Program-made: the position numbers and the translations under genes | Assembly (NCBI GenBank): GCA_031308135.1 | Contig: JAHLJT010003656.1 | Span: 54,786,724 to 54,850,723 of the forward strand | DNA length: 64,000 nt | From: Acheta domesticus | Lineage: Eukaryota > Arthropoda > Insecta > Orthoptera > Gryllidae | Reading direction: 5' to 3' | Shown here: one piece after another, positions 1 through 11,100 of the stretch | Layout of the letters: each line of letters starts with the position of its first letter | Numbering within the stretch: position 1 is the stretch's first letter | The notes under the pieces: generated by a model | Databases searched by the model: none | What the model was told of the DNA's origin: nothing | The model's input: only the letters and a program-made list of their open reading frames with translations

Positions 1-186
1 GCGAAAACAGAAGTCCGAATTGAAACGGAAGAAGGTGAGCAGCACTGCAAAGTGAGCCGTGACGTTCCAAGTGGGGCTCATGTTTTTTGCCAAGCCATGT
101 TGTGCCGGACTGAGCTAGAACTAGGGAGCTGGAGGATCAAGCAAAAGTACGAGCATAGTACATTTCAATGTTTTAAGGCTGTTTGA
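1..186 (+). CDS. Possible 3'-terminal coding exon of an unrecognised upstream gene
   Basis: Frame 1 is open from the first base for 61 codons and ends in TGA at 184-186. The peptide includes CQAMLCRTELELGSWRIKQK and ends in QCFKAV. Its base composition is richer in G+C than the following DNA, which fits coding sequence. I do not recognise the family. A good splice donor (AAG then GTGAGC) lies at 35-38, so the exon might stop there. It could equally be a chance ORF or transposon remnant. Confidence 0.25.
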   Translation, partial: AKTEVRIETEEGEQHCKVSRDVPSGAHVFCQAMLCRTELELGSWRIKQKYEHSTFQCFKAV

Positions 187-282
187 GTAAATACCAATAT
201 GAATGCATATTGAGGTTCCTGAATAATAGTTTTTCCCATACTTCAAAGTGCAGGAATAAGAAGAAACGCATTTACTTTAATT

Positions 283-360
283 TATTTTGTCAAAGAATAG
301 TAAAAACTGTATGCGACGTGTGAGAGAGAAGTACTTACTGACGTAATATTCTTTGTTCAG
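283..360. repeat. Dispersed repeat copy 1, overlapping the mRpL58 exon 4 donor
   Basis: The stretch with GTCAAAGAATAGTAAAAACT followed by GACGTGTGAG recurs as GTCAAAAAACAGTAAAAAAC...GACGTGTGGG at 9991-10122, and more weakly at 40365-40465. All three are in the same orientation. The repeat overlaps the splice donor of mRpL58 exon 4. It is probably a short non-autonomous mobile element. Confidence 0.5.
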
Positions 361-508
361 TTTCAGGAGATGTAACAGGTTCACTCTCTGTCAATTTCCA
401 AATCATTGCTCTTATTCTTTCCAATGCATCTGCCAAATTCAACTGTTGTGATCGTGTCTTTTCAGAACGCACAACCAGAAAGCCATCTTTTGTAATTTTG
501 GTTTTGTG
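339..508 (-). CDS. mRpL58: mRpL58 exon 4 (last exon visible)
   Basis: 170 nt after a TTTTTCAG acceptor. It starts HKTKITKDGFLVVRSEKTRS and ends ETEQRILR plus CA before GTAAGT. The phase-2 end means a further exon is required for the basic tail. None is visible in 1-338. Confidence 0.85.
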
Positions 509-1333
509 CTGAAAAATAATTAGTAAATTGGCAGCTGGTTTGGATTTCTTATGTTCTTAGTTATTAAAACATACCTCTAAAAATATCTTCTTTTTTAAAT
601 CATCGTTAATCCAATTAGCAGTTTCTACGTGAAACCGAACATCAACTTTCGTATTAACCATATTCACATTCTGCCCACCTGGCCCACCACTTCGACTGAA
701 GGTTATCTGCAGTTGATCTAAATGGGAGAATGGTAATTAATTAAATTGGTAATTCTCTTTCTTTCTGAGAAATTAGTTCCATTAATTAAATACCTTACCA
801 ACTGGTATGAACCCTGAAAATACTTTTTCACTTTCCTTCTGAAACTGAAAAGATAAAAATATACAACTTGATTAAATACTCCATGAAGCAAATCTAAACA
901 CTGAATTGGATTTCCTGTCCAGTTTCAAATGCCAAGTTCTATAAAAATATTTTACCCACGTAAAAATATAAAATATTTCATTATTTAATTTAAGAAGTGG
1001 CAATTGCAAGACTCAACTAAATCACAAAAGAATAACCTAACCTTTCATATTCCATTTACATTAAATGTACTTATAAGAATAGGATCTCCTGTATTTATTT
1101 TTTAACCCTAGGTATCATGTTCATGTTCTACGACATATACTGTTCTAGGATGCAACTCGAGGTTAAAAAAACAAACAAAAAAGAATAAGTAAACAAACCT
1201 GTGGAGTAAAAATGTTGACATTACTTTCTGGGTATAAACGCTTAAGAGATATGTAACTATTAAATGTAGAATAATTCACATTACGCACATTCGAGCGCAA
1301 CATATTCGAGAGCTGTCTACACACGATGTTCAT
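339..1333 (-). CDS. mRpL58: Mitochondrial large ribosomal subunit protein mL62/ICT1 (peptidyl-tRNA hydrolase), four exons, 3' end missing
   Basis: Codon-independent peptidyl-tRNA hydrolase of the mitoribosome large subunit, a class-I release-factor relative that rescues stalled ribosomes. Four minus-strand exons (1333-1199, 844-799, 717-575, 508-339) join in consistent phases to about 165 residues. Seen: an N-terminal presequence-like region ending in SLKRLYPESN; a junction giving SGFIPVDQLQITFSRSGGPG, matching the family pattern before the catalytic loop; the GGQ motif in SGGPGGQNVNMVNTKV; then VRFHVETANWI and the helix NLADALERIRAMI. The chosen start MNIVCRQLSN at 1333 is the second Met of its frame; one at 1366 is possible. 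Known family members are about 200 residues and end in a basic tail that binds the mRNA channel. That tail is not found here, so it lies beyond the window or is lost. Without splicing at the last donor the frame ends at once (CAG TAA). Confidence 0.9.
575..717 (-). CDS. mRpL58: mRpL58 exon 3 (catalytic GGQ)
   Basis: 143 nt between an ATTTAG acceptor and a GTATGT donor. It carries SGGPGGQNVNMVNTKV, the release-factor catalytic loop, and FHVETANWINDDLKKKIFLE. Confidence 0.9.
799..844 (-). CDS. mRpL58: mRpL58 exon 2
   Basis: A 46-nt exon between TTTTCAG and GGTAAGG encodes FQKESEKVFSGFIPV plus one base. The split Asp codon completes in exon 3, giving the conserved SGFIPVD lead-in to the GGQ domain. 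Confidence 0.85.
1199..1333 (-). CDS. mRpL58: mRpL58 exon 1 (N-terminal/presequence)
   Basis: It encodes 45 residues from MNIVCRQLSNML to NIFTPQ and ends CAG before GTTTGT. Phase 0. It is rich in Asn, Ser and Arg and poor in acidic residues, as a mitochondrial targeting region would be. Confidence 0.8.
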
Positions 1334-2086
1334 TTCTTGTCCCTTCAATATATCAAAAAAAAACACAAATCCTCCAGCACTGCAATACAGCTGTACCAGA
1401 AACGTTTCAGCCTTTTATGACTTTTAAATGTCAGATATGGACGATACGGAATCAGACAAGTTTTTCACGAAATCAGTATCTTCATTATCATTAATGATTC
1501 AGGGAGCCACACATTTTACAGTCAACTTTTTATCCCGTATATTTGCTTGCTATTATCACGATAATTCGAATGACTCGCCACTTGAAAAGTATATCAATTT
1601 GCAATCTGTAACAAAATATTTTTTTGTTTTTATTCTTTGCACAATCACGTGACACGAAAGAATTGGCGGAATTTACTTCGATTCAAGCGGGGGATTTACG
1701 ACAACGGAGGCAATATCTGTTGTACTACTCCAAAAAATGGGTGTTTGCGATTCGTTGTAGCTCATAATAGTGTAAAAAACACCGAATTAAGTCGTGCTTA
1801 ACAATTTGTCATTCTTCAACATTGTCTTCATTCGACATTTATTAAATTTGAAGGACCATTGAAGCGACTGTGAGTGACATAAACCAATGCAAACAATAGA
1901 CAGAATTAGAGCAGCGGAGAGAAGAACATTTCGAGTACTATTCATAATTTGACTTAGGGCTACTGGCTGTTACTCATGAGATTTCTCTTGTTTTTATTCT
2001 TTATCACAAAACTATTGTAATATTAATCTTTATTAATAATATCTTTAATTAATCGAACTTTTCTGACTCAGTGTTTTAAAAATAAA
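1334..2086. promoter_or_regulatory. Shared head-to-head upstream region of mRpL58 and the SCC2-like gene
   Basis: About 750 bp separate the two divergent start codons, an arrangement that suggests a bidirectional promoter. No TATA box or initiator can be assigned with confidence. A plus-strand ORF at 1428-1652 (MSDMDDTESDKFFTKSV...) could be a 5' exon. An acceptor-like CTGACTCAG at 2063-2071 lies just before the loader ATG, and the 15 nt between it and that ATG are open in frame. Confidence 0.45.
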
Positions 2087-2180
2087 ATGGCTACTGAACA
2101 ATTAAAATACTCTTTACAATATTTCAAAAAATTGATTGGAGAACTTGCTAGAGAAAATAAGAATCCAAACAGCAATTCTG
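2087..2180 (+). CDS. Nipped-B: SCC2-like exon 1
   Basis: Begins ATGGCTACT after AATAAA and encodes MATEQLKYSLQYFKKLIGEL and eleven more residues. It ends one base into a Gly codon before GTATGT. The start is the first in-frame Met after the acceptor-like site at 2071. The exon might extend to 2072 if there is a coding exon upstream. Confidence 0.65.
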
Positions 2181-5100
2181 GTATGTAATTGGTTTAAAGT
2201 ATTTTGTACATTTGTGGAATATAGCCCTAACTTCATTTTGTTGCATATCAGAATTTATCTAATTTTCTTCGTTTGTTTTTTTCCTCCAATTTCACAATCT
2301 TAAAGGGGTCCTACCCAAACTTTATCAAGAAGTTGTTATGTTGAAAACATCGGGTTCAATGAGTGTACTTCCATGCAGAATTCTTAGCGAAGCATGTGAA
2401 ATTTTGGCATCACAAATTAACAATCAGGTGTGTATGTCCACAATTCATATATTTTAATGACCCAATCGGTATAGTTTTCCTTTAAATTATTGATATAATT
2501 GATGTTGAGAATATAAATAAATTCAAATTTAAAAAAAAATTATTTTTTTAATTTTAACTTTTCACGAAACTTTCAACCAACAATATTTTTGGATAATCAT
2601 TAAATCGAATAAAATAGTATCGCAGCATGATCTGAGAGTAGGCTGCGACATTTTACAAAGTCTGTAATGACACATTCGACCAAAAAATGTTTAATTTTCT
2701 CTCCCAAAATTTGTCTTGCGGGAGATACCCAAAAGAACTAAACATAAAAAATGAAATAGAAAGTTCAAAAAGGTCTCACTTTGTAGGATACCATAAAAGG
2801 AACAATTCACCTCCCACCTGTCCCCCTTTCATTTAAGTATATGCTCTCAACTATCATTCTCCTGTCCCATGTCACGTTCCTGCCTGTCCCTATATGTCTC
2901 CCACAGTGGGGGCCGGTGGGTTGCAAATTAGAAGGGGCAGCATGAATGTCCGAACTATCGTGTACGTTTAAACTCTTCAAAATATTTCTAGGGAAAATTG
3001 TAGCATGTAGTAACCACCAATTTGTATGCATCAAGATTTTAATTCTTGACTCAACTCCTTCCCAACTCCTAGTAGCCCCACTCTTCCTCATGTTTCCATT
3101 GCCTTGTATGCACCAGCAATGGATGGACTCATGATAGTCCACAATGCAACCCATTCAAAAAAATTTATCTTTCGCTTAAGCAGGCACATGAAACTAAATT
3201 TGTCCTCAAAAATCGCGCTGGTGGTATGCACAAATTAAACAAGTTGATTTATTGCAAGTTTAATACTTTCCACAACTTTTCCTGAGGTTACTTTTTCTAA
3301 AGGCAGTGCCTTAGAACCCTTGAGGAACAGCTGCCACTGATCTCACACTTGTCTCCCTAAAACCTGTGTCCCTTTAGAACTCACCTATTCCCACAAAACT
3401 CTTGTCTTAGAGACCTGGTTTTAAGAGCCTAAGTAACGTCATTTCTGTTTAATGTGAGTTAAAGTAAACTGTTATCTTAATTGGGATGAGATGGAGACAT
3501 GAACATTTTCCTGAGTGAGTAAAAATTGTGCTTATTATAATAATTTCTCATTGCAACAGAATTAAGCTACAAGTCTTGAGTTTCAAAAGTGGTTTACCAT
3601 ATAATTCTTTTGTTTTAAAACTCCTGTTGTCATAAATCTAAAGGAGAATAAAATGTTTTGTTTAGTGAAAAATAGGTAATTGGTCTTTTGAAAATGTTTA
3701 CTTTGAATGTAACCACATTTAAAATTTATTTTTTACTGAATCGGTGACTATTTTTTTTCCTTTTTCTTAAATTCCAATTTAAATGATAAATGTTTTATTC
3801 CATAGCTTAACGAGAAAATACCAGCTATTACATCTAATATGGCCTCTCTAATAATTTTAAATATTTTGACATCATCATCAATTGATGAGCGAGTGTATTC
3901 AGAAGAAGTTATTGACAAGGTCATAACATATGTGCATCAACAACTTTTTGTTTGCTGTAGAGGTAAGATATTATCTTTAGTTCTGTCTTTTTAGGCACTT
4001 GCCTTCAATATCTGTGGAATATTAAAAAAAATAACATTTTAACAACATTAATATTACCATTCAAATATGTATTTTGAATGAATCTGACCTGAGTACAAAT
4101 GAATCTTCTTGTTATTGGAAGGTGTATTAATTGGCAATTCGTCTTGCACACTGAGATCAAAATAAATAAATTTCCCTTGTTACAATACATGTCTTCCTAC
4201 AACAAAAATATTGTGTAAGTCTTCCTACAACAAACATTGAAGGTAGGGAATTTTATCCTCAATTAAATCTGTTCTTTAAAGACAGATTTGGAATAAGGTC
4301 ATGAACAATTTTTCAAAAATTTTAGTACTTTTTGTGTAATTTTGTATGAAATATAGGCAATTTTTAATGACAAAAATTATTTATATATTCAGATTTTTTG
4401 TATAGCAAAAACTAATTCAAAGATTATTCATGAGGAAACAAGGTCCTGTGTTTGACCCTCAGATAACCATACAAAACTACATAACATTCAACTAATATAA
4501 CATGTCATTTTTATACAAGAAAAATGATAATAAAATAACAAACAGAGTAAATAAAGAATATAAGAAAGAAACGCTGTCATAACTATCAAATATTTGTTAA
4601 CACATTATGAAGATCGAGTTGAAGGCTCAATTACATCATTATCAAGTTCAAAAAGCCAGGATCTCTATAACTTCCTATATTTAGGAGTCGTAGAATCACA
4701 ATTTTTCAAATCAAAACCTAATACATTCAGAGCCTTTCTACTGACATATCTACAACTAGTTTTAGCTGGTTACTTATTCACCTGGAAAGAGATAAAATAG
4801 CACTCCTCTTGTAGAGCAAAAGCTCTCTGTACTCGCTTAGATTTTGGGTTAGTTTAACATTAAAGCCTCTTCGATGCAGAACTTCTTGACTGATATATTA
4901 TTTTTTTCTTTGAATAAATCATTAGTCGAATACAGAATGGGTTTTTTAAATAATATTTTCAATGTATTTGTTACTTTCTCATATATGTATGTATATACAA
5001 AGTAATAAACATAGTTTAGAGAAAGCTACATCATACTGTGCGAAAAACAGCGAATTTTCTGCAGAAAAACTCTTATTGCCGGGTCCTGGTAATGAAAAAA

Positions 5101-8100
5101 TGGATAAATCCAGTTACTAAATTTAGAGAAATAAAATCTTCTAACACATTGTGTATTCAGAATTCATATTTTGTGGGTCCTTCATACCAATCTAGTGCTA
5201 CGAAAGGGCACAGACTTTTCTGTATTAGTTTTCTATTTCTTTTGGTATCGGCTAGCTGTTTGGACTTGCCACATACTCTTGCCAGCTGCAATCTATTGCT
5301 GCCCACACTACGTTTTTTTGACATTTTATTAATTTTTCGTTTTTTTAATAGTTGAGCAGAAATAGTATTTTAAGAACAGTAAAACTTTGTCCTAAATGGC
5401 AATTTTCTTTGAAAAATTTGGAGCTGTTGTTAAGAATATGGTGTTTAAGCACTACAGCAAATGCGAAATTTGAAGCTCTTTTCCACAGAAAATGTTTCAG
5501 TTTCCAAAACACTTCATTTGCAGCATCTTAACTTACAAATACAATAGTTTTCACAAATTGCTAGTAATGTGCATATTAAAGGTGTGAGAGATTTTTCAAA
5601 AAAATTACATTTGTTTCATTTTTGAAAAGACAAAAAAAATCCCAAAATGAACTTTAATTAACAAAAATTTGGAGACATTTATGAGAAAATGGCGTTTGAG
5701 CATTTTTGAAAATAGGGAATTTTGAGCCAGTTTTCACAGAAAGCAGTTGCATTTCTGACAAACTTTACATGACATTATTTAAAGCACATGTACTCATAAA
5801 TATAATAATGTGAACAAATCACCGCTAACGTAAATATTAACGACATGAGAGACAAGTCAAAAAAATTTCATTTTTCTAATTTTTGAAAAAACAAACAAAA
5901 AAAAGGAGCAACATGACGTTTATGTCATCTCAGGCATTATGTTAGGCTTTATCCATTCCAAAAGTTTAAAGAAAAAATTTGGTGCCTTTTGTGAAAAAAT
6001 TTTGTTTTTGTAATTTTTTACAATATTGTACATATTGCACGCAATAATGCGCGAACACTACTAACATTTAAAAAAAATAACATGACCTTAAAGAAAGAAC
6101 TCACTGTGAAGGACATATTTATTTGAAAGAAAAAGCTCTATCTGCAATTTTATAGTTGGAGGAAGAAGCTGAATAAAATTCAAACATTTGCAATTGACGA
6201 AAATTCATAGTTAACCGTGAAAATCGGACCTATGCCACCTTAATAAGTGTATTTTATCATATTCTTATAGGAAATTTAAAGAAAAAATTAGGAGTCGTTT
6301 TTGAGAAAATTTTGAAAATGTCCTGAAGGCTACGTGTAAAGTACCCCCAAATTGTATAGAATCTTATTCAAAATCTCAAAGCTACGACTATAGCCAGGTC
6401 GACAGAGGTTTCTTCAATTTGGAAACTAGTGGTGCTACAACAGCACATACTTTCCCGTACTATTGGAAGCAGCTACGTAGGATTGAAATATTACACTTTC
6501 GACGCTACTAACATCTTAGCTATTATTTGAAAACGTGCGATTCAACCAAGAAGCGAACAATTCACTGTTTCCATCGCAGTATTGTTAAAACTATGTGAAT
6601 TCTACAACTGCATAAAAATACTCTCATCGTCAAAAACCCCGAAGGACCCTACTGATCCGCTTCAAACTCGGTGGGTATTTTGCACGCCATTCGCTAAGCT
6701 AGTGATTTCGTTTTCACGGTCGACCGCGTACTGGGGTGTCGGGGATAGGGGCGTGACGTCGCTCTCACCGTCCGAGATAAGAGTGTCTCAAACGTCCTCG
6801 CCGGCTATTGTGGCGTCGGGTAACGTCGCCAGAGTGTCACCTGAACGTACAGTATGCCTAGGCGACGCGTTCGACAGCCAGTTGGACGCGTTCGAGAAGG
6901 GCCGCATCTGGATCTGCGGGAGGCTGGTTGGTCCTTTCGCCGTATTGCTCGCCATACCGGTCGTAGGGACAACACCATCGTCCGTTGTTGGCGGCAATAG
7001 ATTGAGGAAGGCACCCACACACGACATGCGGGATCTGGACGCCCTCCAGGCACCACTATGAGGGAGGACCAACGGATTGTCCGCCACGTGCCTATCACGG
7101 CAACGATAGGTGCTATTCAGCGGACTGTGCAGCCTGCACTGTCACGTGCAGTAAGTGCCAGTACCATTGGCAGGCGGTTGCACAACGCAGGGCTCTCCGC
7201 ACGCCGACCGTTACGACGCCTGTCTCTCGCACCCCAGAAACGTCGCTACAGACTCGCCTGGTGTCGGGAACGATGGACCTACGGCCATTCAAACTGGCTG
7301 CGGGTCATCTTCAGCGACGAGTTCCGCCTCTGCCTTGATGGTGACGACTACCGGGTCCGTGTCTGGAAGCGCAAGGGGAGCGCCACGACGAGCGGTTTGT
7401 GGTATCCCATCACACGTCCCGCCAGCCTGATGTGATGGTGTAAGGCGCGATTGCCTACGATGCCCGTTCACCGTTAGTGTTTCCCTGACAGCCGCACGGT
7501 TCGTTCAAGAGATCTTGCAACCGGTGGCTGTGCTGTACGTGAACGCCAACGCCTTATTTCACCAGGACAACGCGCGTCCGCATACCGCAGTCATCTTCCG
7601 AGCTCTGCTATCCACGGCATGGATAGCGATACTCTGCTATCCACGGCTTTGCATGGCTATGCATGCCAGCCGCATCGCCAGACCTCTCCCCGATCGAGAA
7701 TGTTTGGGGTGCTATGGAGCGTGCGATCAGGACCCCGCCCCTAGCCACCAATCTGCAAGAACTGGCAAAGCACAGAAAAATCCTTTCTATATTTAAAATA
7801 TTCGTTGCTGATGGCCAGAGCAAAATTGTTTACTCAATTCAGATAATGAGCTAAGTACTAGTGGTTGAACCGTAACAATAGATGTTTTCAAAGCGGTGCA
7901 CAGTGTGTAATTTTGACGATCTAGGAGGAAAAAAAATAATAACTCTCTTTGAAATGAATTTCTCGTAGTTTTTGGAGGTCTGTTGTGTAAATAATGTCCA
8001 AATAAACAAATCTCGCTCGTAAAAATTAAATTTTTACAAAATAATTTGTAAAATATTTAGGAAATTTGAATACTTTAATTAGCCCTCATGACAGTATACG

Positions 8101-11100
8101 TTTTTCAAACGCTGAATTTGTTTAACTCTATTGGACATAATATTTGAATTTGACAAAACATACTATGCAAGAAAAATGAAATGAAAGTATACAAAAATAA
8201 AAAGCCGAAAATGAAAAAAATGAAAACAAAATTAAGTGAGAGGAATGTACAACAAATATTTACAAATTAGTTTGGAACACAACGTATTCTTCTGATGGTG
8301 ATTCTTCTAAATATGCCGTCTCTTTTTTGCCTTATTCCTTCATTCTAATAACACGAAAAGTTCATGTTTCACTTTTTTGGGTGCAGTTATAGTTTTGGCG
8401 TTTATGCTGTGCATGAATGGATCTGAGCTAATAAGCAGCCGGCGGAGCAAATTCATATTTGCGGTTGCTCTTGACGTTTTCCTAGTTCTTTTTCGCCACT
8501 TTCGCTTTATTTTCGTCTATTCTCACTTGCCATGTTCGTATTTCTGAACGATAAGAAATGTGCATAATGCACTCAAGATGTGTACATACTGGCGGGTTGA
8601 AATATTGATATCCATCATCAAAGCAAGTGACAATGATGCAGGCTTTTGAAGAATGGATCTTCGAGCTTTGCTAATTGTAATTCTCCTATTGGAAGAGGCT
8701 TCACAGAGCTCCTTATCTATAGCTGCCACATATCTTTTTGTCATACTTCCTTAGTTTGATTTCAATAGCTATGGATAACTTTTCTGAGCTAGTAGTGTGT
8801 ACAACAGTTTTCAATTGGTTTTAGCTTTAATCCCACAGTACCTGAAATACTCATTAGGTCTTCTAGCTATTAATTTTTACATTTATTTGTGATGGACCTG
8901 GGACTGCCTTTAACATTTAATCAGGAAGGGTAAGAGTTTCTTGTAGCCAGGACGAATTATATTTTAAGAACGACTCTTTACTTACGGAGTTTTGCAATCC
9001 GGTTTTAACCTTTTGACAAATACATCTAACATGACTTAATTTTGTCCAAAATGCTTTGTGAGGTTCTATAATTCCTAATAACAACCTGCGTGTAACTTGA
9101 CCCTTTCTTTAAAAGTGTATATACAATTCAGATAAGCAGGTAAAAGCAGCTAGTCTTTTCACGGTCAAGAACCCAAAAGTACTAGTTTTAAAATGTATAT
9201 GGCCCGAAAGGTGTATAATGGTGTATAATACACTAAAACTCTAATTGAATTTAGAGAACGTGTAATAAATTCAATATAAATCGCTCACCTTTTCCATTAA
9301 CGTTTTTAGGCACATCAAAAATAAATACTTAAATTTTATCCACATAAAAATAATCGTAAAAGCATGTAGATTACTAATAGTAAACCCACAAATCATAGAA
9401 TGAAACGAGTAGTGTATTCCTACCAAGAGAACTTTATGGACTGAAAAGGGCCATTCGGAGCTGAGCGCTGGCGGAGCGGCGATGGACGTCTTTGGACATG
9501 CACCATGGGGTCCTTGTGACCTTCAAGAGAAACTAACAACGTTTCCACATAGTTCAGACATACTACTACACAGAAATATAACAATTTTGCTATTTCAGTT
9601 CAGTCGAAAATAGAATTTTTTCCAGCTAGTTGGTCAAAATTACACACTGGGCGGTGTGTAGATTCTTCTCGTCACGTCACTGAAGCTTCGTTCTTGGAAG
9701 GTGTAGGCGTTCGACTTCGCCATGCTTCGTGAAAAGTCGGGTCGGTCCGTGAGTGCGCGGGAGGAGTTTTCGAATCCGTTCCGTTGTGATCGACTGGTAT
9801 CTATTTCCAGTTAAAAAGAATTTATTATTTTGGCTTTTTGAGAGTGTTTGATGTACCCTCGTGGAAACAAAATTTCGCGTCGAAAATGCCTTGGCCCGCG
9901 GGCTTGATGGCGATGGGCATCCCTGACCGCTGACAATAACTACCGGTGGGTTTGAATACTACGTTCTCTAGACCGAACTATGAAGATTAAATTTATTTAT
10001 TTGTCAAAAAACAGTAAAAAACTGTATATGACGTGTGGGCAAAGAAATTTATCTGCGCACGTTTTCTTGAGGGCCAGAATTTAAAAAAATTTAAAATTAT
10101 TAAAAAAATATTAAAAATTATTATTTGAATAGCGAGCGTATAAAATACTTTAACGCTCATTGAGAGCTAACTGTAGTAGAACAGAGGTAAAAGGCTTCCA
10201 TGATTAATAACCATGAAGCTAAATTGACAATAATTTTTGAATATGTTATCTTGCACTCAAGTTTTGTTAATTTAAAATGTGTTGTTATAAAATGAGTAAT
10301 GGAGCAGCGATTAGACAGCTCAGAGCCAAAGTGCTGTTCCAGAACTGGAGAAGAGGTGGGTTCAATTCCCGGTCTAGGTAGATATTTTTTATTCATTCTC
10401 CATTTCCACGAGATAGTCTAAATTACGTTCTACATTTTTATTGACAATGTTATGCATAAATCAGTCGTAATTCGCTTTCGCGAAGAAGGAGAATATATAA
10501 ATTCTGAAGAAATTAGAAAATTGATCGGTTGTATTTGAAATGAAAAATATTCGCAATATAGTGTGGAGATAACAATAATATATTTTAACCGTGCACCGCG
10601 CGCGCATTTTTTTTATAACGATTCAGCTCGCATGGCAGTGTTTGGACCGCCCATGCCTTTTTGGAGATTTCTAAAAGATTTCAACCAGCATAAGCAGGAC
10701 CAAAAATCCGAAAGCATTAAAAAAATTGTTTCTGTTTAAAAACTAATCAGAAAAATTCCCCAAATGACGTGAAACAATCAACATACGTAAAAATTAAATG
10801 TTAACACTTAACCCGCCGATACTCGCAATGTTAGAACAATTCTGCATTTATTTCAATAGCATTTGACATTAAATGCATCTGGAGATTGCTTTCGTTTTTT
10901 AAAGATTTTTCTTATTCTAAACAACATCAAAACAAAATAATATAAAAATTGTTTTTATTTCAAAATAAACAGAGAAAACACAAACATTGACTATCAGACT
11001 TATAACATTTGTGATAGCAAATCTTAACAGAAAGAGAGCAAGATTTTTGGTTTTCTTCTTCGGAATCACGGTTACTGAATATATGTAATGTAACTCTGCG

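Noticed and set aside
1428..1652. Small ORF MSDMDDTESDKFF... upstream of the SCC2-like gene
   Set aside because: Its donors are weak and no homology is seen; kept only as a possible 5' exon within the promoter region.
6582..7061. 159-codon ORF overlapping the Tc1 remnant
   Set aside because: It is an off-frame shadow; the transposase helix-turn-helix reads in a different frame.
10303..10380. Functional tRNA gene in the foldback arm
   Set aside because: No acceptor stem or proper anticodon arm, and it is duplicated with the arm.
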